Assembly: GCF_002806945.1 (NCBI RefSeq)
Contig: NZ_NIHC01000001.1
Location: 186,001 to 250,000, forward strand
DNA length: 64,000 nt
Direction: 5' to 3'
Origin: Marinobacter salexigens
Lineage (GTDB): Bacteria; Pseudomonadota; Gammaproteobacteria; Pseudomonadales; Oleiphilaceae
The notes below the pieces were generated by a model. It saw nothing but the letters and a program-made list of their open reading frames with translations, searched no databases and was not told the origin of the DNA. A program made the position numbers and the translations under genes. Shown one piece after another: positions 8,561 to 17,131 of the stretch (the stretch's first letter is position 1; every line of letters begins with the position of its first letter).

Positions 8561-9851
8561 GCCAGGTTCACACGCGGAGCGTGAAGGCTCGCAGGCGGAG
8601 CTGATCCGCCGTTCGCTCAAGCGCCGCTATCGCAAGGAGCGCCGGTTCCGCCTTTATGGCATCACGGCTATTTCCATTGCGCTCTTCTCGCTGGTGATTC
8701 TGTTTACCGACATTATCAGCAAGGGATACACCGGTTTCATCAAAACCACCGTGACCCTTGAGGTGCATCTGGATGGTGAACTGATGTACCTGAACGATGC
8801 CTCAGATCCGGAACAGATCGCCATGGCAGACTTTCAGGCGCCCATCATCAAGGCCATGCAGGCGTATTTCCCGGAGGCTACCAGCCGGGCGGATAGGCGG
8901 GAGCTTAGCCGCATGACCGGCAGCTATGCCAGTAACCAGGTTCGTGACTTGCTGAAGGAGAATCCGGATTGGCTGGGCACTACTCGAACCATTGAGTTCC
9001 CGGCCCACGATACGGTGTCCGTTTACGTAAAGCATTCCGGCGACCCTGGGTATTCCATTCGATTGAGCGAACAGCAGCAGCGCTGGACGGATGAACTGCT
9101 CAGCAAAGGCGTGATCGATACCGGGTTTAACGATGTGTTTTTCACCAGTGGTGATTCACGAGAGCCCTCTAACGCGGGCATTCTCGGCGCACTGGTTGGC
9201 TCCTTGCTCACCATGGGCATTACCCTGGTCATTGCCTTCCCGGTGGGTGTGGCAGCGGCCATATATCTGGAAGAGTTTGCACCCAGTAACCGACTGACGG
9301 ACTTTATTGAGGTCAACATCAACAACCTGGCAGCTGTGCCCTCCATCATCTTCGGGTTGCTGGGGCTGGCGGTATTCATCGGCCTGTTCGGTATGCCCCG
9401 ATCGGTGCCCGTTGTGGGCGGCTTGGTGCTGGCGCTGATGACTCTGCCCACCATCATTATTTCGAGCCGTGCGGCCATCAAGAGTGTGCCTCCGTCGATC
9501 CGCGAGGCAGCCGAAGGCATAGGCGCATCGAAAATGCAGGTGGTGTTGCACCATGTTCTGCCCCTTGCCATGCCTGGCATGTTGACCGGCTCCATCATTG
9601 GTATGGCGCAAGCCCTGGGCGAGACGGCACCTCTGCTGCTGATTGGCATGGTGGCGTTTATTGTGGAGATACCGGATGGCTTCTTCAGTTCCGCCACCGT
9701 GTTGCCCGTACAGATTTTCATTTGGGCCGGCAGTGCAGAGCAGGGATTCGTGGAACTGGCCTCCGCCGGCATTATGGTACTGCTCGCTTTCCTGATCACC
9801 ATGAACGCATTCGCCATCTGGCTGCGTAAACGCCTTGAGCGCCGTTGGTAA
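8553..9851 (+). CDS. pstA: Phosphate ABC transporter permease PstA with DUF3333 extension
   Basis: 432 residues. The N-terminal 200 contain a membrane helix (about 38-58) and a soluble segment beginning [14 protein letters not shown] that fits the DUF3333 extension known on some PstA proteins. The C-terminal 230 residues form the permease core, with [20 protein letters not shown] and the EAA loop [21 protein letters not shown]. Its start overlaps the end of pstC (ATGACTAA). It partners with PstC in the membrane channel. Confidence 0.93.
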   Translation: MTKPGSHAEREGSQAELIRRSLKRRYRKERRFRLYGITAISIALFSLVILFTDIISKGYTGFIKTTVTLEVHLDGELMYLNDASDPEQIAMADFQAPIIKAMQAYFPEATSRADRRELSRMTGSYASNQVRDLLKENPDWLGTTRTIEFPAHDTVSVYVKHSGDPGYSIRLSEQQQRWTDELLSKGVIDTGFNDVFFTSGDSREPSNAGILGALVGSLLTMGITLVIAFPVGVAAAIYLEEFAPSNRLTDFIEVNINNLAAVPSIIFGLLGLAVFIGLFGMPRSVPVVGGLVLALMTLPTIIISSRAAIKSVPPSIREAAEGIGASKMQVVLHHVLPLAMPGMLTGSIIGMAQALGETAPLLLIGMVAFIVEIPDGFFSSATVLPVQIFIWAGSAEQGFVELASAGIMVLLAFLITMNAFAIWLRKRLERRW

Positions 9852-9865
9852 AGAGACAAGACACT

Positions 9866-10768
9866 ATGATGAGTACCATCTCCAGCAATATGAACACAGC
9901 AACTAAAAGAGAGGCTGATATGCCTGAAGCGAACCGGACACTGGCTCGGGATGAGCGCCCGGCAGACACAGTGATCGAAGAAGGGAAAACCGTAGGCACC
10001 CCGTTTACGGACGACCCAAAGTTTCAGCTGCGGAATGTGGAGGTGTTTTATGGCGATACGCCGGCCATCAAAAACATCAGCCTGGATATTGCCCGTAACG
10101 AGGTCATTGCGTTTATCGGGCCTTCAGGCTGCGGTAAGTCCACCTTTTTGCGCTGCCTGAACCGGATGAACGACAGTATCGAGAGCTGCCGGATCAAAGG
10201 CTCGTTGTTACTGGACGGACAGGACATCTACGATCCTAAACGGGATGTGGTGGAGCTGCGCGCCCGGGTTGGCATGGTATTCCAGAAGCCTAACCCCTTC
10301 CCCAAATCCATCTACGATAACGTTGCCTACGGCCCCCGAATTCATGGCCTGGCCAATCGTAAGTCAGACCTGGATGACATTGTGGAAAACAGCCTTCGTA
10401 AGGCGGGATTGTGGAATGAGGTAAAGGATCGCCTTGGAGCTATGGCAACGGGAATGTCTGGCGGCCAGCAGCAGCGGTTGTGTATCGCCAGAGCCATAGC
10501 GGTCAGCCCGGAAGTGGTGCTGATGGATGAACCTTGTTCGGCGCTGGACCCGATTGCAACCGCGCGCATTGAAGAGTTGATTGCCGAGTTGTCCGAAAGC
10601 TACACCATAGTGATCGTGACCCACTCCATGCAGCAGGCTGCGCGGGTTTCCAATCGCACTGCCTACTTCCACCTGGGCCACCTTGTGGAAGTAAACGACA
10701 CCAGCAAGGTCTTCACCATGCCGGAACATGAATTGACGGAATCCTACATCACTGGCCGGTTTGGCTGA
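9866..10768 (+). CDS. pstB: Phosphate ABC transporter ATPase PstB
   Basis: Energises PstCA uptake. Walker [13 protein letters not shown] signature MSGGQQQR, Walker [13 protein letters not shown] and the switch His (IVIVTHSM) are all present. About 50 residues of low-complexity sequence precede the ABC domain, so the start is uncertain: ATG 9866 is shown. ATG 9920 has the better Shine-Dalgarno (AAAAGAGAGG, 5 nt away) and would remove 18 residues; the frame is open back to 9845, overlapping pstA. Either way it is tightly linked in the operon. Confidence 0.95.
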   Translation: MMSTISSNMNTATKREADMPEANRTLARDERPADTVIEEGKTVGTPFTDDPKFQLRNVEVFYGDTPAIKNISLDIARNEVIAFIGPSGCGKSTFLRCLNRMNDSIESCRIKGSLLLDGQDIYDPKRDVVELRARVGMVFQKPNPFPKSIYDNVAYGPRIHGLANRKSDLDDIVENSLRKAGLWNEVKDRLGAMATGMSGGQQQRLCIARAIAVSPEVVLMDEPCSALDPIATARIEELIAELSESYTIVIVTHSMQQAARVSNRTAYFHLGHLVEVNDTSKVFTMPEHELTESYITGRFG

Positions 10769-10799
10769 TCCAGGGTTTAAAGAACAGGGGAGAGTCACA

Positions 10800-11522
10800 A
10801 TGCCTACGAAAAAAGATGACGTATACGGAGACCACATCTCCAATCGATTCAATGATGAATTGCTGGCCCTGCAAACCCGATTCCTGAAAATGGGTGGTCT
10901 GGTTGAGACGCAGATCGACAGCGCAGTTAAAGCACTCATTGAGGGCGATGGCCAGTTGGCCGAAGAAATACGGGGCAAAGATGATCTGGTAGACCGCATG
11001 GAGATGGAAATTGATGAAGAGGCCATGCTCATCATTGCCCGTCGCCAGCCGACAGCTCGAGATCTGAGGCTGGTGATTTCGGTGATCCGAATGGTTGCAG
11101 ATCTGGAGCGAGTAGGCGATGAAGCCAAGAAAATCGCCAAGTTTGCCATTAAGCTTTTGGACGAAGGTCAGTCGCCCCAGGGCTATGTGGAGGTGCGCAA
11201 TATTAGCGCCCATGTGATGACCATGCTTCACGATTCACTGGATGCGTTTGCCCGTCTGGATTCCGAGCAGGCACTGCGTGTAATGAAAGAAGACAAACGG
11301 GTGGATGAGGAATATCAGGCTGCGGCCCGCACTCTGCTGACCTTTATGATGGAAGACCCCCGCAATATCTCACGGTGCATGTCAGTCATGTGGGTTCTGC
11401 GATCACTGGAACGGGTGGGGGATCACGCCTGCAACATTGCCGAGAACGTGATTTTCATGGTCAAAGGCGAAGATGTTCGCCATACACCTATGGAAGAAGC
11501 TGAGCGGGTCGTGGGGCGTTAA
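10800..11522 (+). CDS. phoU: Phosphate signalling regulator PhoU
   Basis: 240 residues from the ATG at 10800, which follows a strong GGGGAGAG Shine-Dalgarno. Two three-helix PhoU repeats are visible, each with the acidic metal-binding signature: VADLERVGDEAKKIA near residue 101 and LERVGDHACNIAENV near 207. PhoU connects the Pst transporter to PhoR and keeps the Pho regulon off in high phosphate. It ends the pst operon, 32 bp after pstB. Confidence 0.95.
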   Translation: MPTKKDDVYGDHISNRFNDELLALQTRFLKMGGLVETQIDSAVKALIEGDGQLAEEIRGKDDLVDRMEMEIDEEAMLIIARRQPTARDLRLVISVIRMVADLERVGDEAKKIAKFAIKLLDEGQSPQGYVEVRNISAHVMTMLHDSLDAFARLDSEQALRVMKEDKRVDEEYQAAARTLLTFMMEDPRNISRCMSVMWVLRSLERVGDHACNIAENVIFMVKGEDVRHTPMEEAERVVGR

Positions 11523-11545
11523 GCCCCACGCCGTGTCTGAGTCGG

Positions 11546-11911
11546 TCAGGCCTGCTTCATTTTGTCGGTATAAGGCGGCCATCCCAGAGGTTTTCCTGCC
11601 AGCAAGTGCAGGTGAATATGGAATACGGTCTGGCCTGAGTTTTCACCGCAATTCATCACAGTGCGGTAGCCATCCTCAGCAAAGCCCATCTCTTTTGCGA
11701 GCTTGGCGGCGACCCAGTACAGGTGACCGACCAGTTCGCGATCCATCTCTTCAATGTCGTTAATGGTCGCGATCAGCTTTTTCGGGATGATTAGCAGATG
11801 CACTGGCGCTTGAGGATTGATGTCCTTGAAGGCCAGGCTGATGTCGTCTTCGTAAACGATATCCGCCGGGATTTCGCGATTGATGATTTTGGTAAAAAGT
11901 GTTTCAGACAT
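11546..11911 (-). CDS. hinT: HIT-family purine nucleoside phosphoramidase (HinT-like)
   Basis: 121 residues. The histidine triad HIHLHLLAG sits at about 97-105, and the N-terminal TLFTKIINREIPADIVYEDD is typical of HinT/PKCI proteins. These cytoplasmic dimers hydrolyse adenosine 5'-phosphoramidates and lysyl-AMP adducts. AAGGAAG precedes the ATG at 11911. It converges on phoU with 23 bp between the stops. Confidence 0.93.
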   Translation of the reverse strand: MSETLFTKIINREIPADIVYEDDISLAFKDINPQAPVHLLIIPKKLIATINDIEEMDRELVGHLYWVAAKLAKEMGFAEDGYRTVMNCGENSGQTVFHIHLHLLAGKPLGWPPYTDKMKQA

Positions 11912-11966
11912 TTTGGCTTCCTTTTATTGTCGTCACTCTATGTAGATCACGTTGTGGACTGAACAC

Positions 11967-13262
11967 TTAAAGCTGGTTCAGCCCGGGTAAGCGGGCTGTG
12001 AGTTGCCGAATAACCGCCGGCAGCTCATCGTCGATGCCCATGGCATAGCGAGCCACCTGATTACGGGCAAAGGGCAGGGCGCGAGCGGCGCCCAAACCCA
12101 GATTGCGGAGCAGGTGAACGGGCGGAATCTGGTTGCTGAACAGATGGTAGAATGCATCCATGGCATACATCATGCGCCGGTTCGCTGGTCGCCGTTGCTG
12201 CTCGTAGCTGGCCAGCACTGAAGCTTCAGCCAGATCCCTGCCCGCCCTTCGGGCCTCTTTGAGAGTATTTTGCAGGCACTGAGCATCCTGAAAACCGAGG
12301 TTCACACCCTGTCCGGCCAAGGGGTTGATGGTATGAGCTGCATCCCCCACCAGAACAATTCGACCTGCCGAGTAATGTTTCGCGTGCTGGCGGGCAATGG
12401 GAAAGCTGCCGCGCGCTTCAATGTGAGTCAGCTGCGGCAGTTCTGTCGGAAAGCCCTGCTGTATCTCCACCCTCAATGCCTCACTGCTCAGACCTTTCAG
12501 GCGGGTGAGTTCCTCTGGTGAGTCGTACCATACCAGTGAAGCACGGCTCTCGCCTGGATGGTCGGCGCCAGCACTGTACAAGGGTAAAAAAGCCCTTGGC
12601 CCCGAAGGATAAAAACCCTGCCAGGTGATGTCTTGTACCGGTCCCTGATAACGCACGGAAATGATCATGGCCTGCTGGCCGTACTGATTCCGGGTAACGC
12701 CAATACCGGCCATATCCCGCACTCGGGATTGGCCGCCATCTGCACCGATAACGAGTGTTGCCCTTAGCGCCTCTCCGTTTTCCAGGGTAACCATCGCGCA
12801 GTCATCAGATTGGGTAATGCTTGAGACACCATTGCCGGCCAGGATGGTGACTGATGGGTCTGCTTCAGCTGCGCGCCAAAGGCCCTGTTGAGTCACGGAG
12901 TTTTCAACAATATGACCAAGGTGAGAAGTGTTTAGCCTGGCGGCATCGAACTCCACCTGGTTGGATGTTCGTGGAAGCAGGATGCTCAGGGGATGCGGGG
13001 TTTCATCCCACACACCGAGGCGGCGGTAGGGTGTTGCCCGCATACTGAGGATGTGGCCCCAGGCACCCAAGTGCTGCAGATAACGTTCGCTGCCTGCGCT
13101 GAGGGCCGATACGCGGATATCGGGGGCGGCCTCCGGGTCGAACTCGGGGGCCGGGGCGCGATCAACCATCGCGACACGGAAGCCCTCTCGCCCGAGGCCG
13201 GTAGCCAGTGCAGCGCCGACCATGCCGGCACCCGCAATCACAATGTCAAAAGCTTGAGTCAT
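11967..13262 (-). CDS. UbiH/UbiF-family FAD-dependent ubiquinone biosynthesis hydroxylase
   Basis: 431 residues. The FAD-binding GAGMVGAALA lies at about 11-20, the second FAD motif VIGADGGQSRVRDM near 172, and DAAHTINPLAGQGVNLGFQD near 305, the signature of the UbiH/COQ6 family. It hydroxylates the aromatic ring of ubiquinone precursors. Which position it serves (UbiF, UbiH or UbiI) cannot be set from sequence alone. AGGAACCCGAT precedes the ATG. ubiA and ubiC lie elsewhere in this window, so it is not in a dedicated ubi operon. Confidence 0.9.
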   Translation of the reverse strand: MTQAFDIVIAGAGMVGAALATGLGREGFRVAMVDRAPAPEFDPEAAPDIRVSALSAGSERYLQHLGAWGHILSMRATPYRRLGVWDETPHPLSILLPRTSNQVEFDAARLNTSHLGHIVENSVTQQGLWRAAEADPSVTILAGNGVSSITQSDDCAMVTLENGEALRATLVIGADGGQSRVRDMAGIGVTRNQYGQQAMIISVRYQGPVQDITWQGFYPSGPRAFLPLYSAGADHPGESRASLVWYDSPEELTRLKGLSSEALRVEIQQGFPTELPQLTHIEARGSFPIARQHAKHYSAGRIVLVGDAAHTINPLAGQGVNLGFQDAQCLQNTLKEARRAGRDLAEASVLASYEQQRRPANRRMMYAMDAFYHLFSNQIPPVHLLRNLGLGAARALPFARNQVARYAMGIDDELPAVIRQLTARLPGLNQL

Positions 13263-13346
13263 ATCGGGTTCCTGTCTGATGCCTACAGTTTACGCGAAGG
13301 CCAAGAACAGACAAGCGAACCAGACTAAGCCGCTTTTAAAAAACCA

Positions 13347-13901
13347 TTAACCCATAGTGCCCGAAATCTGTTGTTCAGAAGCTTCTAAAGGCTGTCGCCT
13401 GCTCTTTTTCATCCAGGCCGGCTTCTGGGCCCCGGGTTTCATAAATCCCCGGTTGAGCACTATTGGTTGAACCAGGTTCAGAAAATCCCGGGTTTTCATG
13501 TGCACGGATTCGGTATGGCTTCCGGCCGCAAAAGCGATCTCCGGTTGTTCTGTTAGCGGCTCCGCACAGTACACTGTCATGCCAAACAGGTTGCCAAAAG
13601 GGGGCATAGCGCCAACTTCACACTCCGGGAAGCGATCCTGAAATTCCTGCTCATCGGCAAGATCAACAAAATCAGTATCCAGAATGCGGGACAGGCTTTC
13701 CCAACGAACACGAAAGGTGGCCGGCATGACCAGCATGGCCATTTTTCCATCGAGTTCAATAATGACGGTTTTGACGACCTTGTCACCGGCAATTTTTACA
13801 TGGTGAGCAAGCTGTTGTGCGGTAAACGCGGGGGGGTGAGTGAGGCACATGTATTCAACATTGGCCTCATCCAGAAATTCTTTTAACTGCTGTATCGGCA
13901 T
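13347..13901 (-). CDS. YbaK/EbsC-type aminoacyl-tRNA deacylase
   Basis: 184 residues. The YbaK/ProX fold is seen in YMCLTHPPAFTAQQLAHHV and KVVKTVIIELDGKMAMLVMPA, where the second Lys of KVVK is the conserved functional lysine. Such proteins clear mischarged tRNAs such as Cys- or Ala-tRNA-Pro. After about residue 155 a basic tail (MKKSRRQPLEASEQQ) extends beyond the standard domain. TAGGAGG lies 8 nt before the ATG. Substrate not predictable. Confidence 0.86.
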   Translation of the reverse strand: MPIQQLKEFLDEANVEYMCLTHPPAFTAQQLAHHVKIAGDKVVKTVIIELDGKMAMLVMPATFRVRWESLSRILDTDFVDLADEQEFQDRFPECEVGAMPPFGNLFGMTVYCAEPLTEQPEIAFAAGSHTESVHMKTRDFLNLVQPIVLNRGFMKPGAQKPAWMKKSRRQPLEASEQQISGTMG

Positions 13902-13975
13902 AGTGACAGCCTCCTACCAGCAATGACAGCAACCCGCAGTGTCAGGACGGACTCCTTCCACTCCGGCGACCTTCT

Positions 13976-13997
13976 GGCGGGGCCATTTGGCCCCGCC
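13976..13997. terminator. GC-rich hairpin between mscS and the YbaK gene
   Basis: Nine-base-pair stem GGCGGGGCC/GGCCCCGCC around ATTT, 75 bp past the mscS stop. It has no T-run on either side, so it is either a weak terminator or a structural boundary between two co-oriented genes. Confidence 0.4.
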
Positions 13998-14071
13998 ATT
14001 AATCGTCAGCTTAGCTGAGGTTGTGCCGAATGCGAGTAACGGGTTGTATCCAAGGGATACGGAATGCTAAT

Positions 14072-14905
14072 TCACTCGGATTTATACAAATGCACATCGC
14101 GCTGGGGGAAAGGAATGGAGATACCTTCCGCATCAAACGCCTTTTTCACCCGCTCCTGCATGTCCCAGTTAAAAGGCCACAAATCACCGGCCTTGGTCCA
14201 GGCGCGCACGGTCAGGTTTACCGAACTATCGCCCAAGCTGCCAACCACAATCAGGGGGGCAGGATCTTTCAAGGCGCGCTCATCTTCAGAAATCAACCGC
14301 GCAATAATGGCTTTGGCCTTGTCAATGTCATCGTTGTAGCCGATGCCAAAGGACATGTCGCAGCGGCGGGTTTCATAGACACTCATGTTGGTCAGGCTGG
14401 CATTGGATAGCTGGCCATTTGGTATGACGACGCGGCGATTATCGAAGGTGTCGATAATGGTGTAGAGGATGCTGATTTCACGCACTGAGCCAAGAAAGCC
14501 TTGTGCTTCGATGGCATCGCCTACCTTGAATGGCTTGAAAAGCAGGATCAGCACACCGCCTGCAAAGTTCCCCAGGCTGCCTTGCAATGCAAGACCAACG
14601 GCCAGGCCGGCGGCACCGATAATGGCAACGAAGGAAGTGGTGGCAATGCCGACCATGGAGGCGACAGAGATGAGCAGCAGTATTTTCAGAATGGCGCTGA
14701 CAAGGCCGCACAGGAACTTGTTCAGGGTGGGGTCTTTCTTGCCTAGCTTCGAATCCAGTACGCCGACAAAGCGGTTGATCAGCCACATACCGATGATCAG
14801 TGTGAGGATGGCCAGCAGAACTTTCGGGGCGTAAGTCATAATCAGAGCAATGGCTTGATCCATATACTGGGATGCGGCGCCGTCAGCGCCGAACAGGTCT
14901 TCCAT
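14072..14905 (-). CDS. mscS: Small-conductance mechanosensitive channel MscS
   Basis: 277 residues, close to E. coli MscS. Three N-terminal helices are followed by the pore-lining TM3, GAAGLAVGLALQGSLGNFAG at about 97-116, then the beta domain with FKPFKVGDAIEAQGFLG and VVIPNGQLSNASLTN. The channel opens on hypo-osmotic shock in the inner membrane. AAGGAG lies 5 nt before the ATG. It stands as its own unit. Confidence 0.95.
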   Translation of the reverse strand: MEDLFGADGAASQYMDQAIALIMTYAPKVLLAILTLIIGMWLINRFVGVLDSKLGKKDPTLNKFLCGLVSAILKILLLISVASMVGIATTSFVAIIGAAGLAVGLALQGSLGNFAGGVLILLFKPFKVGDAIEAQGFLGSVREISILYTIIDTFDNRRVVIPNGQLSNASLTNMSVYETRRCDMSFGIGYNDDIDKAKAIIARLISEDERALKDPAPLIVVGSLGDSSVNLTVRAWTKAGDLWPFNWDMQERVKKAFDAEGISIPFPQRDVHLYKSE

Positions 14906-15027
14906 AGGAACTCCTTGTAGATATCTGTTTTTGGTGCATTTAAGCTTTTTTTAATGATTTTGGCGTAGCCAGGAGCCACCCACGGTCAGTTTATAGCAGA
15001 GAAAGAGAAGAGAGGAAATCAAAGCCG

Positions 15028-16143
15028 CTATGAAGATAGCTGTGCCGGCAACGCTGCATTGGCCCAGTCGATCAGTGTGGCTGGACCACCACGAACAAGG
15101 ATTTGACCCTGTTTTTGACGAAGTTGGTAGTCGTACATAGGGTCATAGTATTCCTGCAGCAGAGGCTGAATCCAGTCGTCGTGGGCGTGTAACTTGCCGT
15201 TACTCTCCTGTTGGGTCAGCGCTTGTTCCATAATGCTGTGCAGCTGGCGATGGCGTTCGCCACCCAAGCGTTTACGTATGCGTTCAAGTGATCCCAGCAG
15301 GTAGTCACGGAAATTCAGCCAGCCGGCTTCTTCTCCGTCGCGCTGCTTGTAATCTGCGCACATATTTACGACATAATCTTCCCGGATAATTTGAACACGG
15401 TCTTCCAGTGATTGCTCAAGAATAAGCAGGGGAGCTTGTGCCATGCGCTCTTTCAAGGTGTCGGGTAAGGCGCATCGACCAACCAGGCGGCTTTCATCTT
15501 CCAGATAGATAGCGCCACCTTTCAGGTGGTGCGCTTTCAGCATGGCTACGGCCAAGCGGTTTTCAAAATCTATTTGTGATGGCTGTGGCGTTACCTGTCG
15601 CCCGAAGCTGGAGCCTCTGTGGTTTGCCAGCCTTTCCAGGTCAACCGGGTTGGGCAGTTGCTGCAGTACCCGGGTTTTGCCGGTACCGGTGCGGCCGCTG
15701 AGAATGCGAAAGTCGCCGGATTCGGTGAGCTCGTCGAGGCTATCAATAAGGAAGCGGCGCAATGTTTTGTAACCGCCTATGACCAGCGGGTAGTTAATGC
15801 CGGCATCGCGGATCCACTGCTGGGTGAGCCTGGAACGTAGACCGCCACGAAAACAGAATAGGTAGCCCTCGGGGTGGCTTGCTATGAAGCGCTTCCAGGC
15901 CTCAATTCTTTGCGCCTGAATATCGCCGGAAACCAGTTGGTGCCCGAGTGAAATGGCTGCGTCCTGGCCTTTTTCCTTGTAGCAGATTCCGACCCGGTGG
16001 CGCTCCTCATCGTTCATCAAAGGAGCATTTACGGCTTGTGGGAAGCTACCTTTGGCAAATTCCACGGGTGCCCGGACATCCATTAGTGGAATGTCGTTCA
16101 GAAATAGAGAGAGGTAATCGTCGGTATCGGATCTGCTTGGCAT
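15028..16143 (-). CDS. mnmH: tRNA 2-selenouridine/geranyl-2-thiouridine synthase MnmH (SelU)
   Basis: 371 residues. The N-terminal rhodanese domain (about 10-130) carries the catalytic Cys in YLFCFRGGLRSRLTQQWI near residue 97. A P-loop, SGRTGTGKTRVLQQL, follows near 149. MnmH swaps sulfur for selenium at the wobble position of tRNA-Lys, -Glu and -Gln via a geranylated intermediate. The enzyme needs selenophosphate, and no selD is in the window. It starts 75 bp downstream of the terminator of the CsrB-like RNA. Confidence 0.94.
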   Translation of the reverse strand: MPSRSDTDDYLSLFLNDIPLMDVRAPVEFAKGSFPQAVNAPLMNDEERHRVGICYKEKGQDAAISLGHQLVSGDIQAQRIEAWKRFIASHPEGYLFCFRGGLRSRLTQQWIRDAGINYPLVIGGYKTLRRFLIDSLDELTESGDFRILSGRTGTGKTRVLQQLPNPVDLERLANHRGSSFGRQVTPQPSQIDFENRLAVAMLKAHHLKGGAIYLEDESRLVGRCALPDTLKERMAQAPLLILEQSLEDRVQIIREDYVVNMCADYKQRDGEEAGWLNFRDYLLGSLERIRKRLGGERHRQLHSIMEQALTQQESNGKLHAHDDWIQPLLQEYYDPMYDYQLRQKQGQILVRGGPATLIDWANAALPAQLSS

Positions 16144-16218
16144 TTCAGGAATCAGTCGTTTGCCAGAATGAGGCCGCAGTATAACGGATGTATGGGGGCC
16201 TGCGCCGAATTGGAAAGC

Positions 16219-16248
16219 AAAAAAAGGGCAACCCTTGGGTTGCCCTTT
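16219..16248 (-). terminator. Intrinsic terminator of the CsrB-like RNA
   Basis: A 12-bp perfect stem (AAAGGGCAACCC/GGGTTGCCCTTT) with a 2-nt loop, followed on the minus strand by a run of Ts. It is the strongest intrinsic terminator in the window and defines both the strand and the 3' end of the RNA. Confidence 0.9.
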
Positions 16249-16447
16249 ACCGGAACAGGTCGGCGCATCCTTGCGCTGAGTGCAACAACCGTGTTGCGAA
16301 TCCTTTTGCCACTCCGTGGAACCGGCATCCTAGCCAGTAATCCAAATAGTTATCCCTTAAGCCAGGAGTTCCTGTGTCCCTGCTTCTCCTTGCGCTCCGT
16401 GCAAGGGCGCATCCAGTGCGTCGTCCTTATCCTTGTCATCCTTGACG
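16219..16447 (-). ncRNA. CsrB/RsmZ-type CsrA-sequestering small RNA
   Basis: No protein fits this interval, but the minus strand carries 14 GGA triplets in about 175 nt. Many sit in hairpin loops: GTCA-AGGA-TGAC, CCTTGC-ACGGAGC-GCAAGG, GGC-TAGGAT-GCC, CCAC-GGA-GTGG and GCGCA-AGGA-TGCGC. That is the architecture of CsrB, RsmY and RsmZ RNAs, which titrate the translational repressor CsrA/RsmA. The transcript would begin near 16447, just after TATAGT, and end at a strong intrinsic terminator whose T-run maps to 16219-16225. Primary sequence similarity to any particular family member was not tested. Confidence 0.85.
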
Positions 16448-16452
16448 AGTTC

Positions 16453-16458
16453 ACTATA
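16453..16458 (-). promoter_or_regulatory. -10 element of the CsrB-like RNA
   Basis: TATAGT (minus strand) stands 12 nt before the first GGA of the RNA. No good -35 hexamer lies 16-18 bp upstream (AAATTT is there), which suits an activator-dependent promoter as in csrB and rsmZ genes. Confidence 0.55.
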
Positions 16459-16616
16459 GCAACGAGCGACCAGGTAAATTTGTGAGCCAGGCACGTTTCT
16501 GTGAGGCTGGTTTTCGGGCCACATTAATAACCGTTAACAGAATCAGTTAGTTAGGTGTCCGGCTGGTATTCGGGTAGATGTTGCGCACCTTAGAATGCTG
16601 GAAGTTCTCACAAGCT

Positions 16617-16634
16617 TGTGCGAGATGTCTCACA
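16617..16634 (-). promoter_or_regulatory. Candidate GacA/UvrY upstream activating sequence
   Basis: On the minus strand TGTGAGACATCTCGCACA resembles the GacA/UvrY box (TGTNAG-N6-CTNACA). It is centred about 180 nt upstream of the predicted RNA start, the distance range reported for csrB and rsmZ. It touches the 3' end of the VanZ-like gene. A second dyad, CACAAGCTTGTG (16609-16620), adjoins it, and CTC(A/G)CAAG occurs three times in this stretch. Confidence 0.45.
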
Positions 16635-17034
16635 AGGGTTTGGGCGAATCTCGCAAGTCTTGATCGCTGTTTTTGGGCAGGAATGGCCAAGGAAGGAGGC
16701 CGATCAGTATCCCTGCGCCGTCGGCAGCCAGGTCTGCCAGGGAAAAATCCCTGTAAGGAAGGTTGGCCTGCACAACCTCAATGCCTAGCCCAAAAGCCAG
16801 CAGCGCGGGTGCGTACCAGATGGCGCGCAGGTTTGGCCAGGCTAGCCGAGTAACAATCGTCAGCTCAATAAACGCAATCAAGTGATTAACCTTGTCGCTG
16901 GGGGCGGAAGGGATTGGGTAACTGTTACTGGTAGTCGCCAGAAACCCAATGGCAATCACCGAGAGCAGCAGGGCAAAGCGCCACAGTGGCCGGAAGTTCA
17001 ATAAGCTCGTCAGTTGGTGTTTCAGTGTGGCCAT
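16630..17034 (-). CDS. VanZ-like family membrane protein
   Basis: 134 residues with about four hydrophobic segments. SDKVNHLIAFIELTIVTRL and GIEVVQANLPYRDFSLADLAADGAGI are the two conserved VanZ-like boxes. The function of chromosomal VanZ-like proteins is poorly defined; VanZ itself gives low-level teicoplanin resistance. The 3' end overlaps the putative activator site of the neighbouring small RNA gene. Confidence 0.85.
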   Translation of the reverse strand: MATLKHQLTSLLNFRPLWRFALLLSVIAIGFLATTSNSYPIPSAPSDKVNHLIAFIELTIVTRLAWPNLRAIWYAPALLAFGLGIEVVQANLPYRDFSLADLAADGAGILIGLLPWPFLPKNSDQDLRDSPKPL

Positions 17035-17131
17035 TGGTGAAATCCGTCAGAGTTCTCTGGCTGTGTGAAGGTTTTCAACATGATATGCTTTGCGCCCCGT
17101 AAATGTCATTGAAGCGGAGGGCTAATCGGCG

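Noticed and set aside
16219..16447. RNase P RNA, tmRNA or 6S RNA
   Set aside because: None of the conserved cores of these RNAs is present; the repeated GGA-in-loop pattern is specific to CsrA sponges.
16168..16629. Plus-strand open frame of 105 codons over 16168-16485
   Set aside because: It reads through the terminator hairpin and the GGA hairpins of the CsrB-like RNA and has no family resemblance; the RNA reading explains the sequence better.
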